NCBI GenBank assembly: GCA_034620365.1
Contig: JAQGEQ010000299.1
Span: 1,302,001-1,366,000 of the forward strand
Reading direction: 5' to 3'
Length of the DNA stretch: 64,000 nucleotides
From: Pegea sp. RAD2-039
Lineage: Eukaryota > Chordata > Thaliacea > Salpida > Salpidae
Position numbers and translations under genes: made by a program. The notes below the pieces were generated by a model. The model made no database searches. It had not been told where the DNA came from and saw nothing but the letters and a program-made list of their open reading frames with translations. Shown here piece after piece: positions 25,828 through 37,462 of the stretch (positions within the stretch are counted from its first letter, which is position 1; each line of letters opens with the position of its first letter).

Positions 25828-27479
25828 ATTCCATTACTAGTTAGACTTCAACAAATAATAACAAAAAAACATCACTGACACAAACAAAACTAAACAAATT
25901 GCTTTGCTGAAATATATAACTTCACTTAAATCATAAAATATTAACAATCTGAATAAAAAACTTAATTTTCTGCATATTCCTCAATATAAATACATTTAAA
26001 AGATACATTAATATAAAAAAATTGTAATTATATAATTACTCATAACACTATTTTTGATAACAACTTAACAAATAAATCAAACTTAAACTGCAAACGAACG
26101 CAATCTGAAATAATGTATCAAAACAATCTTTAATTTTCTATCATCATAATTAATTTGTAAATAACTTTAAAATACAGCCAATTAAATTATCGTTATTTAA
26201 TCAGTTTTTGTTGAAATTTTCTTAAATCAACCATTTAACAATTCTTAAGTAACTTGTAGTTGATCACCAGACTAATGACTTATTGCTCACAATATTATGA
26301 CGTAATAATGATCGAAACATTAACTTATATGGATTATTTACTAAAATACTTACATTTAAAACGACAATGATAGAAATAAGTTAGAAAAAGCTTATAAGTT
26401 AAATTAATAATTGTTATCTAAATGAAAACTGAGTTTAATTTTATTGCATAAACTTACAACTTTGAAAATCATAAAATTACTTCATTAGTTCAACATAGTC
26501 AATTGTAAATTTTCAATGTTTAGACCAACTGATAGTGTTTTATACAACAAACTACTTTTTAAAATCTGATAACTGAGTAGTAGTAATCCAAGTTCGTTGA
26601 ATTTTTAATCCTAGTAAACTAGGTAAGTATAAGTATAAAAGTATACAATCTAATACAAAGCAAATTGTGTCTATTAGTCGCTTAGATTAATAAAATACAC
26701 CAGCTAAGAAAAACCAAAACTTAATTATAATAACATTATTAAAAAAACTTGCTTCAAGTAATCTAGGGTGTTAATAATTGTTTTTTCAATGAGCGGTATC
26801 TACTCTGGTGATTCTTTGCACACTTCTAAAGAATCACACGTTAATTTATAAGGTTGCTAGATATGGGATATAATAAGTTGGGACATCTAAATTTACTAAA
26901 TTCTTAGATTAAATTTAGTAGCTAAATACTTTGAATTTAAGAGTTGCTCAACATTTCATATTTCAAAAATTGATTATTTTACCTTTATTACCTAAATTAA
27001 AAATTACACTTTTGACTTACAACAAATTTTAAGCTGATATTTTTAATTAGAAATCTCTAATAAACTAAGACAATAGTCCACCAAATACCTTTCATAATCA
27101 AACATTACCAAAAAACTGCTTAAATAACAGTAAGTTAGTTTTTCTAATTGATGACTATACATGAAGCCAAATAAAAAGCCGAAACATTCTAGTATTTAGA
27201 TCTTTATTTTCTTTATAATACTCGATATGTTAAAATTTATCTTCCCTTTAATCTTAAGTGGCTTACAAACTACATATATCAGGCAGCAAAAGTATTTTAT
27301 GAATCTTAAGACTGCTTGATTAATCACATGAAGCTGTAGGTTTAAAAAAAATAATTTGCTACTATATATATGTATACTATATATATATTCTTACTATAGG
27401 AAAATAAAAAAGAACAAGAAAAAGTTTGAAGTTTATAAAAAGTATAAATATTTAAATTGAAGGTGCTGAGACTAGCCCC

Positions 27480-28260
27480 ACTCAACGGTCGATAGATTGA
27501 GGTTTAATTTAGATCAGTTGACTTATGAAAAATGAATACTTTATATTTTTATTTATCTTTGAACGTATAACTTAAGAGTTTCTGAAAATTCTACTGCCTT
27601 TAAAAGTTATCAAAAATAACTAGATCTCATGGTTATGAACTCAATCTCAGTTCTTGTTACCTCGGTAAACATAATCTGGTTTTTAAATATTCGATAATTC
27701 AATAATCAGACATATGTACTGGTACTTGCTAGTATCTTATGAAAATAAATTCTTTTATAATTTTTATTATAGTTTTATTATCCTCTTCTGGTTGCTGTAA
27801 GACCGATAAAACACAGGTTTATCAGTTTTGATATTCGCATTTAAACTTATTATTAATGTTTTACTTTTTATTTAAGAGTTTTTTGATAGATCATTCGAAA
27901 GTATTTTGCACTTTATTAACGAGTAGCCTAAATCATCTCTCATTAAAAGCAAAACTAAATAAAGGCAGAAGCTCTAGAAGTTTCTTAAAAGTTTCTGATG
28001 AGAAGATTTAAAGTCTGATTACTAGAGAAAGCTAATTGAAAGTCTTTACTTGCACATTAAGAAAACTAAATTTAGAGAGACTAAACAGTAACCCAATATT
28101 ACGACCAAAAAATTTCGAATAAATCACCACTCCCCACAAATGTTGGTGTCAAGCTACAGCATTTAGATCTTAGCTGTAAGCTTTTTAACTGAATTAAAAT
28201 TTTAATTATATTAGAATTGCCTCAAGGTTTGAAGCTACTTAGTAGATGAAATCATTCTAG
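27480..28260 (+). pseudogene. Possible decayed leucine-rich-repeat coding sequence
   Basis: Read on the plus strand, several leucine-rich-repeat-like blocks occur in order. These are YELNLSSCYLGKHNL near 27.63 kb, NHLSLKAKLN near 27.93 kb, TLRKLNLERLNSNPI near 28.06 kb, and PTNVGVKLQHLDLSCKLFN near 28.13-28.19 kb. Stops and frame changes separate them, so nothing here is functional. Leucine, asparagine and lysine are common by chance in AT-rich DNA, and the spacing is not the regular 24 residues, so the call is tentative. LQHLDLS and LRKLNLE are the strongest matches. Confidence 0.3.
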
Positions 28261-29713
28261 AAAGGTGCGTATATGTGAAACACAAAAAGAGGCATAGAAA
28301 GGGGATTAAAGTATAGAATAACGAAACCATACACCAGCTGAAGTAGATTATCAAATTTGTTTTTCTTTGAAATATAATTTCTAAGCGAAAGTAGAAATTA
28401 TTTAACAAATCCTTTGAGTATTCATCAATCGATTTTCAGTTCCAAGTTTTTTATTTTATTTGATATTTTTTATGAATCGCTTTAATAAATTTAATTTAAT
28501 AAATAAATAAGTTTAACAAAAAAAATCTTTGGAACCGTTATAAAAATTCTTACAAAGATTAATTTCATTATGAATCAATTTTAAGTAAAACCTAAATAAA
28601 TCATAGAAAAATTTAGAAATAAGATTTAAGCAAAAAACTTTATTTCATCTTTTTTTTCAATATAATTGTTACATACATATTTATTTTGGGGTTCATAAAT
28701 ATTTTCTTAAGAATATTTCTAAAAATTAAGTATAAGATTTCCCAGAAACGTTATGAATAGTAAACTAGAAAGAGATCTTGTATGAATTTTAACAGAATGG
28801 TACAATTGTCATTCAAAGCTATTTCGGAAACAAAATAATCTTACTTAAGCAGTAAATATTTTCATAAAATGTATTTTGTAATTCGAATTACATGATCAGT
28901 TGATATTATATTGGAAACATATCTTGAAAAATCACTCTGACAAACTTTGTGATCAATTTAATGTAAAAAATACTTAGTAAAAAGTGTTTGAAAAAGCAGC
29001 GATGTTGAACTTGTTAGTTATTAAGTTTCAATAATTTTGATTAACTTCTAAAATTTATCAATTTCTTAAAGTCATAGATGAAATCAATCACAACCAAAGA
29101 ACTAATTTATCTGCAAATACACCGCAATTATACAAACAACTCTAAAACAACAAGCTATCTAACATTGCAAATGTTGAAATGGAATTTTATTAAATGTCTC
29201 TTAGCTTTTGGATTGTTTTTTGAATTGTCACAAGTATGTATAATTACATCTCATCTACTAAATCACTCACCTTTGCTTTAACAGTACCAGCAAATAAAAA
29301 TCTTACAGTCGTACAAAATTTCAAACTAAGAAAAGACCTCATTGAATTACTTTTATTATTATGAAAGCCATCGTCACTAAGATCTCAATTATAGATATGA
29401 TTGCGTAATCCAAAAGATATTTGGGACTATTATTGATAAAATGATTACCACAAAATGATAAAACAAAGATGTCAAGATGTGTTTTAAGAAACTTGTCCTT
29501 ATTTGTTTCTACAAAAATTAAAATTGTGTAAAAAATGTGAAAGCTTTTTCTTATGCTTAAACATTAAAACTTTTAAATAATAAACTTTGCTTTTATAAAA
29601 CTTTAATTAAGTTAATATTTAAAGTATTTAAACATTTTTAATTAGTTTTACTTGGAAGTTAAAACTGAAATTAGCTGAATTTACTTCATTAAGTTTAAGT
29701 CATGCTCTGCTAG

Positions 29714-30010
29714 TCAACAGACTGAAATTTTTTCTTTGGAGTGTCTTAGTCTTCTTGTAACGGCAAATGCACAGCAATGACTACAATTCGGTTTCCTGAA
29801 ATAAAAAAAGTTATTAAATTATTGTACATATTTGAGTGACTTGCGACAATTTAAAATACATTTCATATTTAATTTGAAAAATTGAAAAAGTAACTTGTGT
29901 GGTTAGTTTGGTGTTAAAATACTTTAAAAGATGTTGTTTTAAAGCAAATTACTTATTACAAGACTTGGTAGTGTCCAATCGCTGAATTATTTTTGCATAA
30001 TACTCATAAT
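29714..30010 (-). other. Weak candidate: two splice-flanked open segments
   Basis: Segment A (30010-29953) follows AATACAG, encodes YEYYAKIIQRLDTTKSCN plus two bases, and ends at a GTAATT donor. Segment B (29795-29714) follows a good TTTATTTCAG acceptor and can join in phase 2, giving 26 more codons and a TGA. I recognise no family and found no upstream exon, so this may be the last two exons of an unseen gene or chance. Confidence 0.15.
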
Positions 30011-31589
30011 CTGTATTTGAAAAGCTAATTAGTTTTTATTTGTTTGTTAATTAATAAGAATTTCAAAAATACATTCTGCTATTTTCATTTTAAAACTAGA
30101 GATCAAAGGCATTATGAAATATTAAATGTAATAGTTTTGATAGTTGAAAAAATTGTATAAAGTTTCATACTCTTAACGTTTTAATATAAGATTTGTTTAG
30201 AAGTTTAAAAATAATTTGAATAACAATTTAATAAAGTTTCAGCGAAGAGGAATTTGTTTGAAGTGTGGTGTAGGCTGTTAGAGCAGAATATAAAACATAT
30301 CATTGATTTTTATAAAAAACAAAATCTTTAAATAAGTTAAAACAAATGGAAGATGAAATTTATTTAAAATAAATTGATGTACAAAGTTCTGATTTTATTT
30401 ATAAATTATTTACATAACAACTATTAGTGATTGAAACTATAAATTTATTTTTAACTGAAGTTACTACCCAAGTCTAACTTTGTAATTAATCATGAAAAAA
30501 ATGTCTATAGTTGTAGAAAGTTGCTGAGTAACTTGTTATTTTTGTGATCATGAAAATATTGCAAGGACCTTTAGAACTAAACATATATAATGTGCCTGCT
30601 GCGATTAAACTTTATTTATTACTCTTTATTCCATCAACTTTTAAACTAAAAAATTGTTTAAAATAACTGTAAATGGCTTTATTAGCCTTTTCGATTAATC
30701 AAGATTATAAATCTTTTAAACAGCTTAAAATGAGATCCAATCAGTTTTATAGAGCAGTTTCAACTTTAGAATACCAGTGAAATGTGAAGAAACCAACCTA
30801 GAAAAATGATTGCCGACATTTGCAAATGGAATAAGCAAGCATATTTGTGCGCATCCATCCTTGACAACCAAACATAGATATTTCAACAGCTCTTTTTAGA
30901 ATGACGTATTTAATGCTTGAAATGTAATGAGCTCTTTGGTTTTATGAATCTTTGTTTGAGGCTCATATATTGCAATTTTTGCTGATAAAACACTTGTTTA
31001 AACATGAATGTATATCATAAGTTATTGCTTTCATATTCATATATGACTCAACTAAAGTAGAAACTTAATATGAAACCTTATGCATGAAGAGCAAAAGAAA
31101 ATTTTATCTGAAGGGTCTTTTTGAAATAAATGACTCAAAGAGAATTTCAATGACAATTAAAATACTCCTTTTCAGTCTTAAGCAAATAGTGATGAAAGAT
31201 TTGAATTTTATTTTTTTCATCTTTTTGAACTTATTAAAATATCTTCGAAGCTCTGCAGATTACATTGATCTGTTTGAAAAATAATTTACTTTTATTTGCA
31301 AGTTAGAAAAACGAAGTAAAAACTCTTTGCAGAAACAAAAACCTTAAAAACAATGTTAAAAATAATTTATTGGATATAATAACATAATAATCAAATATAT
31401 ATGTTTTAATGGCTAAATTTATAGAAATTATCTGATCTGATTTTAAAAATCAAATCAAAATACTTAAATAACATTAAAGGCACATTAAGCAAATGTACAA
31501 TAGATTAAAAATGATAATTATCAAAAGTGAAAATATATATTAAATTTTACAAAGTTTTTGTAATGATGATATTTTATTAATTTCTTTTA

Positions 31590-31926
31590 GGATCAATGAA
31601 TGTGCACCAAGCGCATCAACTACGCTCTATTGATCATATCTGCTTCATTGAGCTCAAACAATGTATAAATTGATATAAGGGTAGAATGCTGACTTTCCAG
31701 ATGACTGACCCTCTTAGCAAGGCAACCAACCATTTAAGTTGCCTTTTTTCCTTCTGCTACGTCTTGGTTTCCGGGAAGTTTACTTTAGTTACTCGCAAGC
31801 AGCTACTCTGATACAAGATTGCAGTCTTATAAGCGCTCACAGAGTTACATATAAGCTTTGATAGGCTGATCGTTAGCCGCTGCGCAGTTTAAGTCTGCGT
31901 TTGCGTTGGCTAACTAGTGTTGGGAG
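31590..31926 (+). promoter_or_regulatory. Likely promoter and 5' untranslated region of the collagen gene
   Basis: GC content rises sharply from about 31.6 kb up to the collagen start codon. Two TATA-like TATAAG motifs lie at 31828-31833 and 31850-31855, about 70-100 bp before the ATG at 31927. An inverted GATCAAT/ATTGATC pair frames about 31591-31635. Assignment rests on position and base composition only. Confidence 0.4.
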
Positions 31927-34900
31927 ATGGCCGTTAGGCGTCTTATCCTTCTCGCTGTAGTGTTAGCTATTATAGTTTCTCAATGCGGGGCCAAAGGGAA
32001 GGGAAAAAAACGTAAATCAACCAGAAGTAAGAGGCAAGGGCTCGAACAGGAGCCTGTACCTCCAGGTCTTGAAGAAGTAAGACTTAAAATATGATCTTGT
32101 TTTCTTTTGTTAACTATTAATCAAGACATTGCACGCTGTTAAATTACTTTTTCAAAATCTAATCTCTGAAAAGTTCTTCATTTTCTCTTTAAAAAAATCA
32201 TTCTTTAAAAGCTTTTCTAAATACAGTTTTTATCTTATCTTCTAGTGCCCAGCCACCTGTCCTGCCGGACCAACCGGACCACAAGGAAGTCCAGTAAGTG
32301 ACCTTTTCTTCATTTTTATGATTAACTAAGCAATAATAATAAAGGGTGAACCTGGAGCTGATGGGCCACCAGGACCCGCCGGACCAGCAGGTTCGGACGG
32401 ACTCCCTGGTATTGATGGTGTAAATGTAAGTTTGAAAGCTCAAACTTTATGGATAGATGAATGATTTGTTCTTTAAACAGGGAACCCCTGGAACCAACGG
32501 CCTTATGGGGGCTCGAGGTGAGAAGGGAGAAGATGGTTTCCCTGGTATCGATGGTCTTCAGGTTGGTTGCTAAGACGGAAGAATGTATTAACAATTTTTT
32601 CAAAAATATTTTAACCTCAAATACTTTTGTAGTTTTTACAAATAAATTTAAAAGAACTGAAAATTAACTTATCATTTTCATGCCTAGGGACCAGCTGGTG
32701 CCGCTGGACCACCTGGTGAACAAGTAAGTCATTAAAACCCATGTCACTGACCCTGTATAAATTGATTTTTCTCTGTAGGGCTCTGACGGACCACCCGGAG
32801 TTCCAGGTTTAAATGTAAGTCTTATTTTGATACCATTTTCAAACTTTTAAAATTTGCTCTTTTATGATTTCAGGGTGCCCCTGGTCTTGCTGGAGTACCC
32901 GTAAGTTAGAAAAGACTTAAGAAAATGAAACTGTGACCACTTAGAGCCGGAATTAATTTATTGTTTCTTACAGGGCGAACCAGGACCACCTGGTCTACCT
33001 GTAAGTTTTTTATTTAATTATTATTACTTTTCATTTGTTAATATTTGATTGTTAAAATTGTAGGGGTCTGGCGGCTCGGGTGAAAAGGGAGAGCCAGTAA
33101 GTATGAAGCTAATTTGGTTGATAAAAACTAAAATCTTCTATTTTTAGGGACCTCCAGGACCACCAGGACCTCCTGTAAGTATTTCTTCTTCAAACTTATC
33201 TCCAGTTTCATTTGGATGCTTTTTAGGGTGACTTTCTAGGGTCAGGGATGCCAGACCAACCTTCAATCGTAAGTTTTCTCTTTTCTATTTAAACTTTCAC
33301 CTACTAAGCTTGCAAATGTTTGCAGACTGGGCCAAGAGGATTTCCAGGCCCACCTGGGTTTCCAGGACAAAAAGGTCATCGTGGCCTTCCTGGACCAATG
33401 GGACCTGATGGAAAGCAGGGACCTCGAGTAAGTCCTTAAAAACTGCCAAGTGGCTTGAAAAGCATTTTAAAAGTAAATCTCAACATTTTAGGGTAAACAA
33501 GGAAACGATGGACCTGAGGGACCAGCCGGACCAGGAGGAGCTGCTGTATGTTCCCCGAGTTTACAAAATTTCAAAGAAAATAATATTTTCTTTGCTTTAG
33601 GGTCCACCTGGCTCACAAGGTTTTGTCGGACCCCCTGGCCCCAAAGGCGACTTGGTAAGTTTTGGTTTATTTGTTTCGTTTCTGAAAAATTAGTTTTAAA
33701 ATTATTGTTAGGGTGAACCCGGTATTCCCGGAGAATCCGGTCGTCCTGGAGAAAAGGGATCACAAGGAGACGAAGGTGTTCCTGGACAGACTGGTGAAAG
33801 CGGAGATAAAGGATCTACTGGTGACCGAGGTCCATCAGGAAACCCTGGACCACCAGGAAGCCCTGGTGAACCTGTAAGTTGACGTTTTTGGGAACTATTT
33901 TTATGATTTCAACTTCTACTAATTTGAAGGGTCAACGTGGTAATGATGGTATTGATGGAATTCCTGGTACTCCTGGAACAAAGGTAGAGTAAAGCCTTTA
34001 TTACTGTCAAATGTAAATCAGAATTTGTTTGCAGGGTTCACCTGGTAACCGAGGTCCATTAGGCCCTGGAGGACCACAAGGACCTCAAGTAAGTGGTCAT
34101 TTACAACATTGTGGTTATAAGCTTCCAACACTCGAAAGAACCCTAAGAATCTTCAGATCTTCTAAAATAACTTTGAAAACTGAAAGTTCTAATTTCTTAT
34201 TCTTTTCTAAATCAGTAAAAACTCAACTTTTCCAAACCACTTTTGCCAAATCAGACAAAAACGTTGTTGCTTTATTTTAGGGAATTAAGGGACATCAAGG
34301 AGAACCTGGCGTGTCAGGTGCAAAGGTGAGGACTTGAGGACCATTTCAACTGTGTACAATGAGTTTTTTAACAACTTTTTTTATCAGGGTGAGCCTGGTT
34401 CAGATGGTCCTCCAGGCATTACTGGACCACAAGGAGCAACTGTAAGTTTAAACAAATTTGAAAGATTTCAAAAATGTTAAAACAAATTTTTACAGGGATT
34501 ACCTGGTGGCCAAGGCATCCAAGGTATTCCAGGGGAACAAGGCCGACCAGTAAGTCAAGTTTTAAACTATCACAGAAGAGACTTATTTAACTTCTTAACT
34601 TTTTAGGGAAAAGCTGGACCTGAAGGACCTGAAGGACCAACTGGGCCTACAGGAGCAAAAGTAAGTTGTTTCAAAACTCAGTTTTTCTCAAATACTTCTG
34701 AAGCGAACAATTAGTGAGCAAGCTGTTTCGGAAACCAAATCGTTTAGTCGTGCATAACGATATCTGCTTGCAGAAGTGCAATGAAGCGTTGCAAAACTGA
34801 CTGCACGCTTCGTTACACTTCATCTGATCTAATTAAATACCATCAATCAAGCAAAGTGTTGTATTTACAGACTGTTTAAAACCTAAAAAGCTCTCTCTTT

Positions 34901-36229
34901 TCAAGAAATAGAAATATTCAAATATGATCTTATTTTTGTGGCTTTTTTCATTGTTTTAAGAAGTAAATGTCCAAAGTTCATAGAAAATGCTGCTTGTAGG
35001 GTGGCCCAGGTGACCAAGGTATTCCTGGTCTTCCTGGTGAGATGGGACGCTCTGGTTTGAAAGGACATAAAGGTTCAACCGGTTCTACTGGTGAAAAGGG
35101 TTCAAGTGTAAGTTTACTGTCCTATTAAAAGTCTTCACAAATAAAGTGATTTCTACTTAACAGGGAGAACCTGGACCTGATGGCCCAGAAGGACCTGCAG
35201 GAGAAAGGGGAGAGAATGGAATCCCTGGTGAACGTGGATCTGTAAGATAATCTTTCATCTTCTTCTCGTAAACAACTAAGTTGCTTCTATACAGCCTGGT
35301 GTTCCTGGAGAAAACGGACAACGTGGACCAGTTGGTAGCCCAGGCACTGCTGGACCTGAAGGACCTAATGGTCCACCAGGACCAAGAGGGCCTCAGGGCG
35401 AACGAGGACTCCGTGGACGACCTGGTCGTCAAGGACCTCGGGTTAGTAAGAAGATTGCAAATTGATATATCCAAACTGATCTTTCAAATTTAGGGAGCTG
35501 AACCCAGTGAAGCTAAGATCATGGAGTTGTGTCGCAAAGTTATCAGAGGTATGATCTATTACTGAAAGCTTATCTAGAAGATTAACCAATTTAATTTTAG
35601 AGCTACCAACTACTCGACCAGCTCGCCCTTACCGAGCTATGCCTGGACGCCCAGGACCTCCTGGTCCAAGTGGTGAACCTGGTGCAGCCGGTCAGTTACT
35701 ATTTATCTGCTTCTGAAATTTTTCTCTAACTATTTTATATTTAGGAGTACCTGGAACTTCTGGTAAGAATGGATCTCCTGGACCACAAGGTGTCCAAGGT
35801 ATTTCCGGACCACCTGGACCCAAAGGCTACGCTGGTGAAAAGGGAGACCGTGGTGTATCCGTGGTAGGACCACCTGGTTCTCCTGGACAACCTGGGCTTC
35901 GAGGTTAAACAGATTTTTTATCTATTAGATTGAAGCTAAACCTGAATTTTTTACCTAGGCTCACAAGGTCCCGCTGGCTATGGTAAGGATGGAAGAAATG
36001 GCGAGAGAGGTCTGCCTGGTCGTCCAGGACCACCTGGCTTCCCTGGCCCACAAGGAGCCTTGGGCAACCCTGGTTACTGTGACCCATCTACTTGCTATGC
36101 GGCAACTCAACCACGTCAAGTGAAAGGTTCGAAAAGAATTAAAAATTAAAAAAAAACTTTAAAATAACAAAACACTTGTATTTAGGACCGTCAATAAAAG
36201 GACCAGACGATGCCCCAGCACAGCCCTAA
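31927..36229 (+). CDS. FACIT-like collagen alpha chain
   Basis: A 707-residue secreted collagen on 29 exons. Residues 1-22 are a signal peptide. A basic stretch ends in RSKR (33-36), a furin-type site, then CPATC leads into Gly-X-Y repeats. Exons start with whole Gly codons through most of the helix. Eight exons are exactly 54 bp (33492-33545, 33601-33654, 33930-33983, 34035-34088, 34388-34441, 34496-34549, 34607-34660; also three units in the 162-bp exon 33712-33873), and others are 27, 36, 45, 81 or 108 bp. Interruptions: one residue missing at [11 protein letters not shown] (33064-33096) and a 14-codon break [14 protein letters not shown] (33227-33268). Near the C-terminus [19 protein letters not shown] is a non-helical break with one Cys, like the trimerising NC2 of FACIT collagens. 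A second helix follows and ends [12 protein letters not shown], a FACIT-like tail. There are no LamG, VWA or fibrillar C-propeptide domains. It would be an extracellular matrix protein associated with fibrils; the exact type is open. Confidence 0.9.
34661..34999 (+). other. Longest collagen intron, carrying a hairpin
   Basis: At 339 bp this is the longest of the collagen introns, most of which are about 50-110 bp. Its first half is richer in GC than the other introns and contains the near-perfect inverted repeat listed at 34773-34821. Confidence 0.7.
34773..34821 (+). repeat. Near-perfect inverted repeat (hairpin) in the collagen intron
   Basis: The left arm GAAGTGCAATGAAGCG (34773-34788) pairs with the right arm CGCTTCGTTACACTTC (34806-34821), with one C-A mismatch and one G-U wobble. 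After a single bulged T, TGCA pairs with TGCA, closing an 8-nt loop. The stem totals about 20 bp in 49 nt. It resembles the upper part of a pre-miRNA but is short for one, and I see no convincing lower stem. A small foldback element is an alternative. Confidence 0.6.
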
Positions 36230-36493
36230 TTTTGTAATGCATTCCTGACCACAACTCAGGGCTTGTTTTGACCATTACGTACCTGAAATGCTGGTTGATG
36301 AGACTGGTTACTTATTAGATCATGTGATCGTTATTTCGCTATTCGCTTAAAATTGTTTTTTTTTATGTTCACGTCGCCACAATCGTCTGCACCGTTCGCT
36401 TGGCTGTCGACTTTCTTTCGTAGCCTTACTTTTGTTTTTTCTTCTTTTTCGTTTTTATCGTTTTTATTGTTATTAGTTTGGTATCCATTACAC

Positions 36494-36499
36494 AATAAA
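36494..36499 (+). terminator. Polyadenylation signal AATAAA of the collagen gene
   Basis: AATAAA about 265 nt after the collagen stop codon, following a T-rich stretch. It fits a short 3' untranslated region. Confidence 0.6.
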
Positions 36500-37462
36500 C
36501 ATTTTCAGTCACATTGAATGAAACCGCGCTTCTTAAGTTTCTAAATATCACGAATTTCTATTTTTCGACTTGAAACCCAATGAAGGCTTCCTGCCTAGTG
36601 TCTGAAGGTTAATAACTAAATCAAAATATTTTGCATCTTCTTCTAAGTTAGAAAGACTAAATGAAACTTGATTTAAAGGCTTTTCAAGTATTTCAGAAAT
36701 ACAAAACATAACTTTAGTTTTACAAAATTGATTTTGAGATACTTTCTAAAATTAGTTTCAATGTAAAATTACAATTTGTTAGTGGTTAAGTAATGAACAG
36801 GGAAGTAAACGGGTCTTGAAGTAGTGAGCTAGCAATAAAGGAAGCTAATAGCGGTCACGTGGGCGTAAAAACGGAAAAAGAAGCTCTATGTTTGATGCTG
36901 GTGTTTCTTACTAATATTTCTATAAATCTGTTAATTGTTAAATGAAATCAATTTAGATAATTAAATTATATAGAAAGAGGTTTTGTCTCGTTTTTAGACG
37001 AAACGTTAAGTCGAGTTAATTTGAGTCAAAATCTGTTTTTTAATGATTTTAGATTAACAAACGCTTCGAAGGATAGCTTTACTTTTTCTATACTCTTTTG
37101 GTCTTTATTTTTTTATTTTGTTGTTAATTTCTTTTCAATTTATTATCCCCCAAAAAAATAATTAAATAGAAATAAAGGCAATTTAGATATTCTCATTGTT
37201 TCTTATTGCTTTGAACTCCAGAAGTAAAACAAATGACATTTTATTTGTTTTATTAAAAGTATGCACGTATTGTAACGATCTGATAAGGCTTGAAAAAAAT
37301 TATAAGCCTTTAAATAAATTGTATTTATAAAAATAGTAAATTTGTAAGAAAATAACTGAATAAAAAAGTATTTAAAGCTCATCATAAGAAAATTTATCTA
37401 CAATTTTGAAACTTTGAATCTATTTTCAGAAATAATTTTGAATAAATTGCTGGTATCTTAAA
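36500..37462. other. Intergenic, between collagen and the JmjC-like gene
   Basis: No gene seen. A small pocket at about 36.78-36.90 kb has higher GC and includes an E-box, CACGTG. It could belong to the promoter of the downstream gene. The rest is AT-rich. Confidence 0.5.

Larger units (their letters stand above)
25828..31589. other. Intergenic stretch with relics
   Basis: No firm gene between the FUNDC start and the collagen promoter. It contains a possible leucine-rich-repeat relic (27.5-28.26 kb, + strand), a weak pair of splice-flanked open segments (29.71-30.01 kb, - strand), and a short AT dinucleotide run near 27361-27390. The remainder is AT-rich with only short open frames. Confidence 0.5.

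Noticed and set aside
32198-35493. Minus-strand and off-frame open frames across the collagen gene
   Set aside because: Shadows of the repetitive Gly-X-Y coding sequence (Pro/Gly codons read as Trp, Ser and Arg in other frames).
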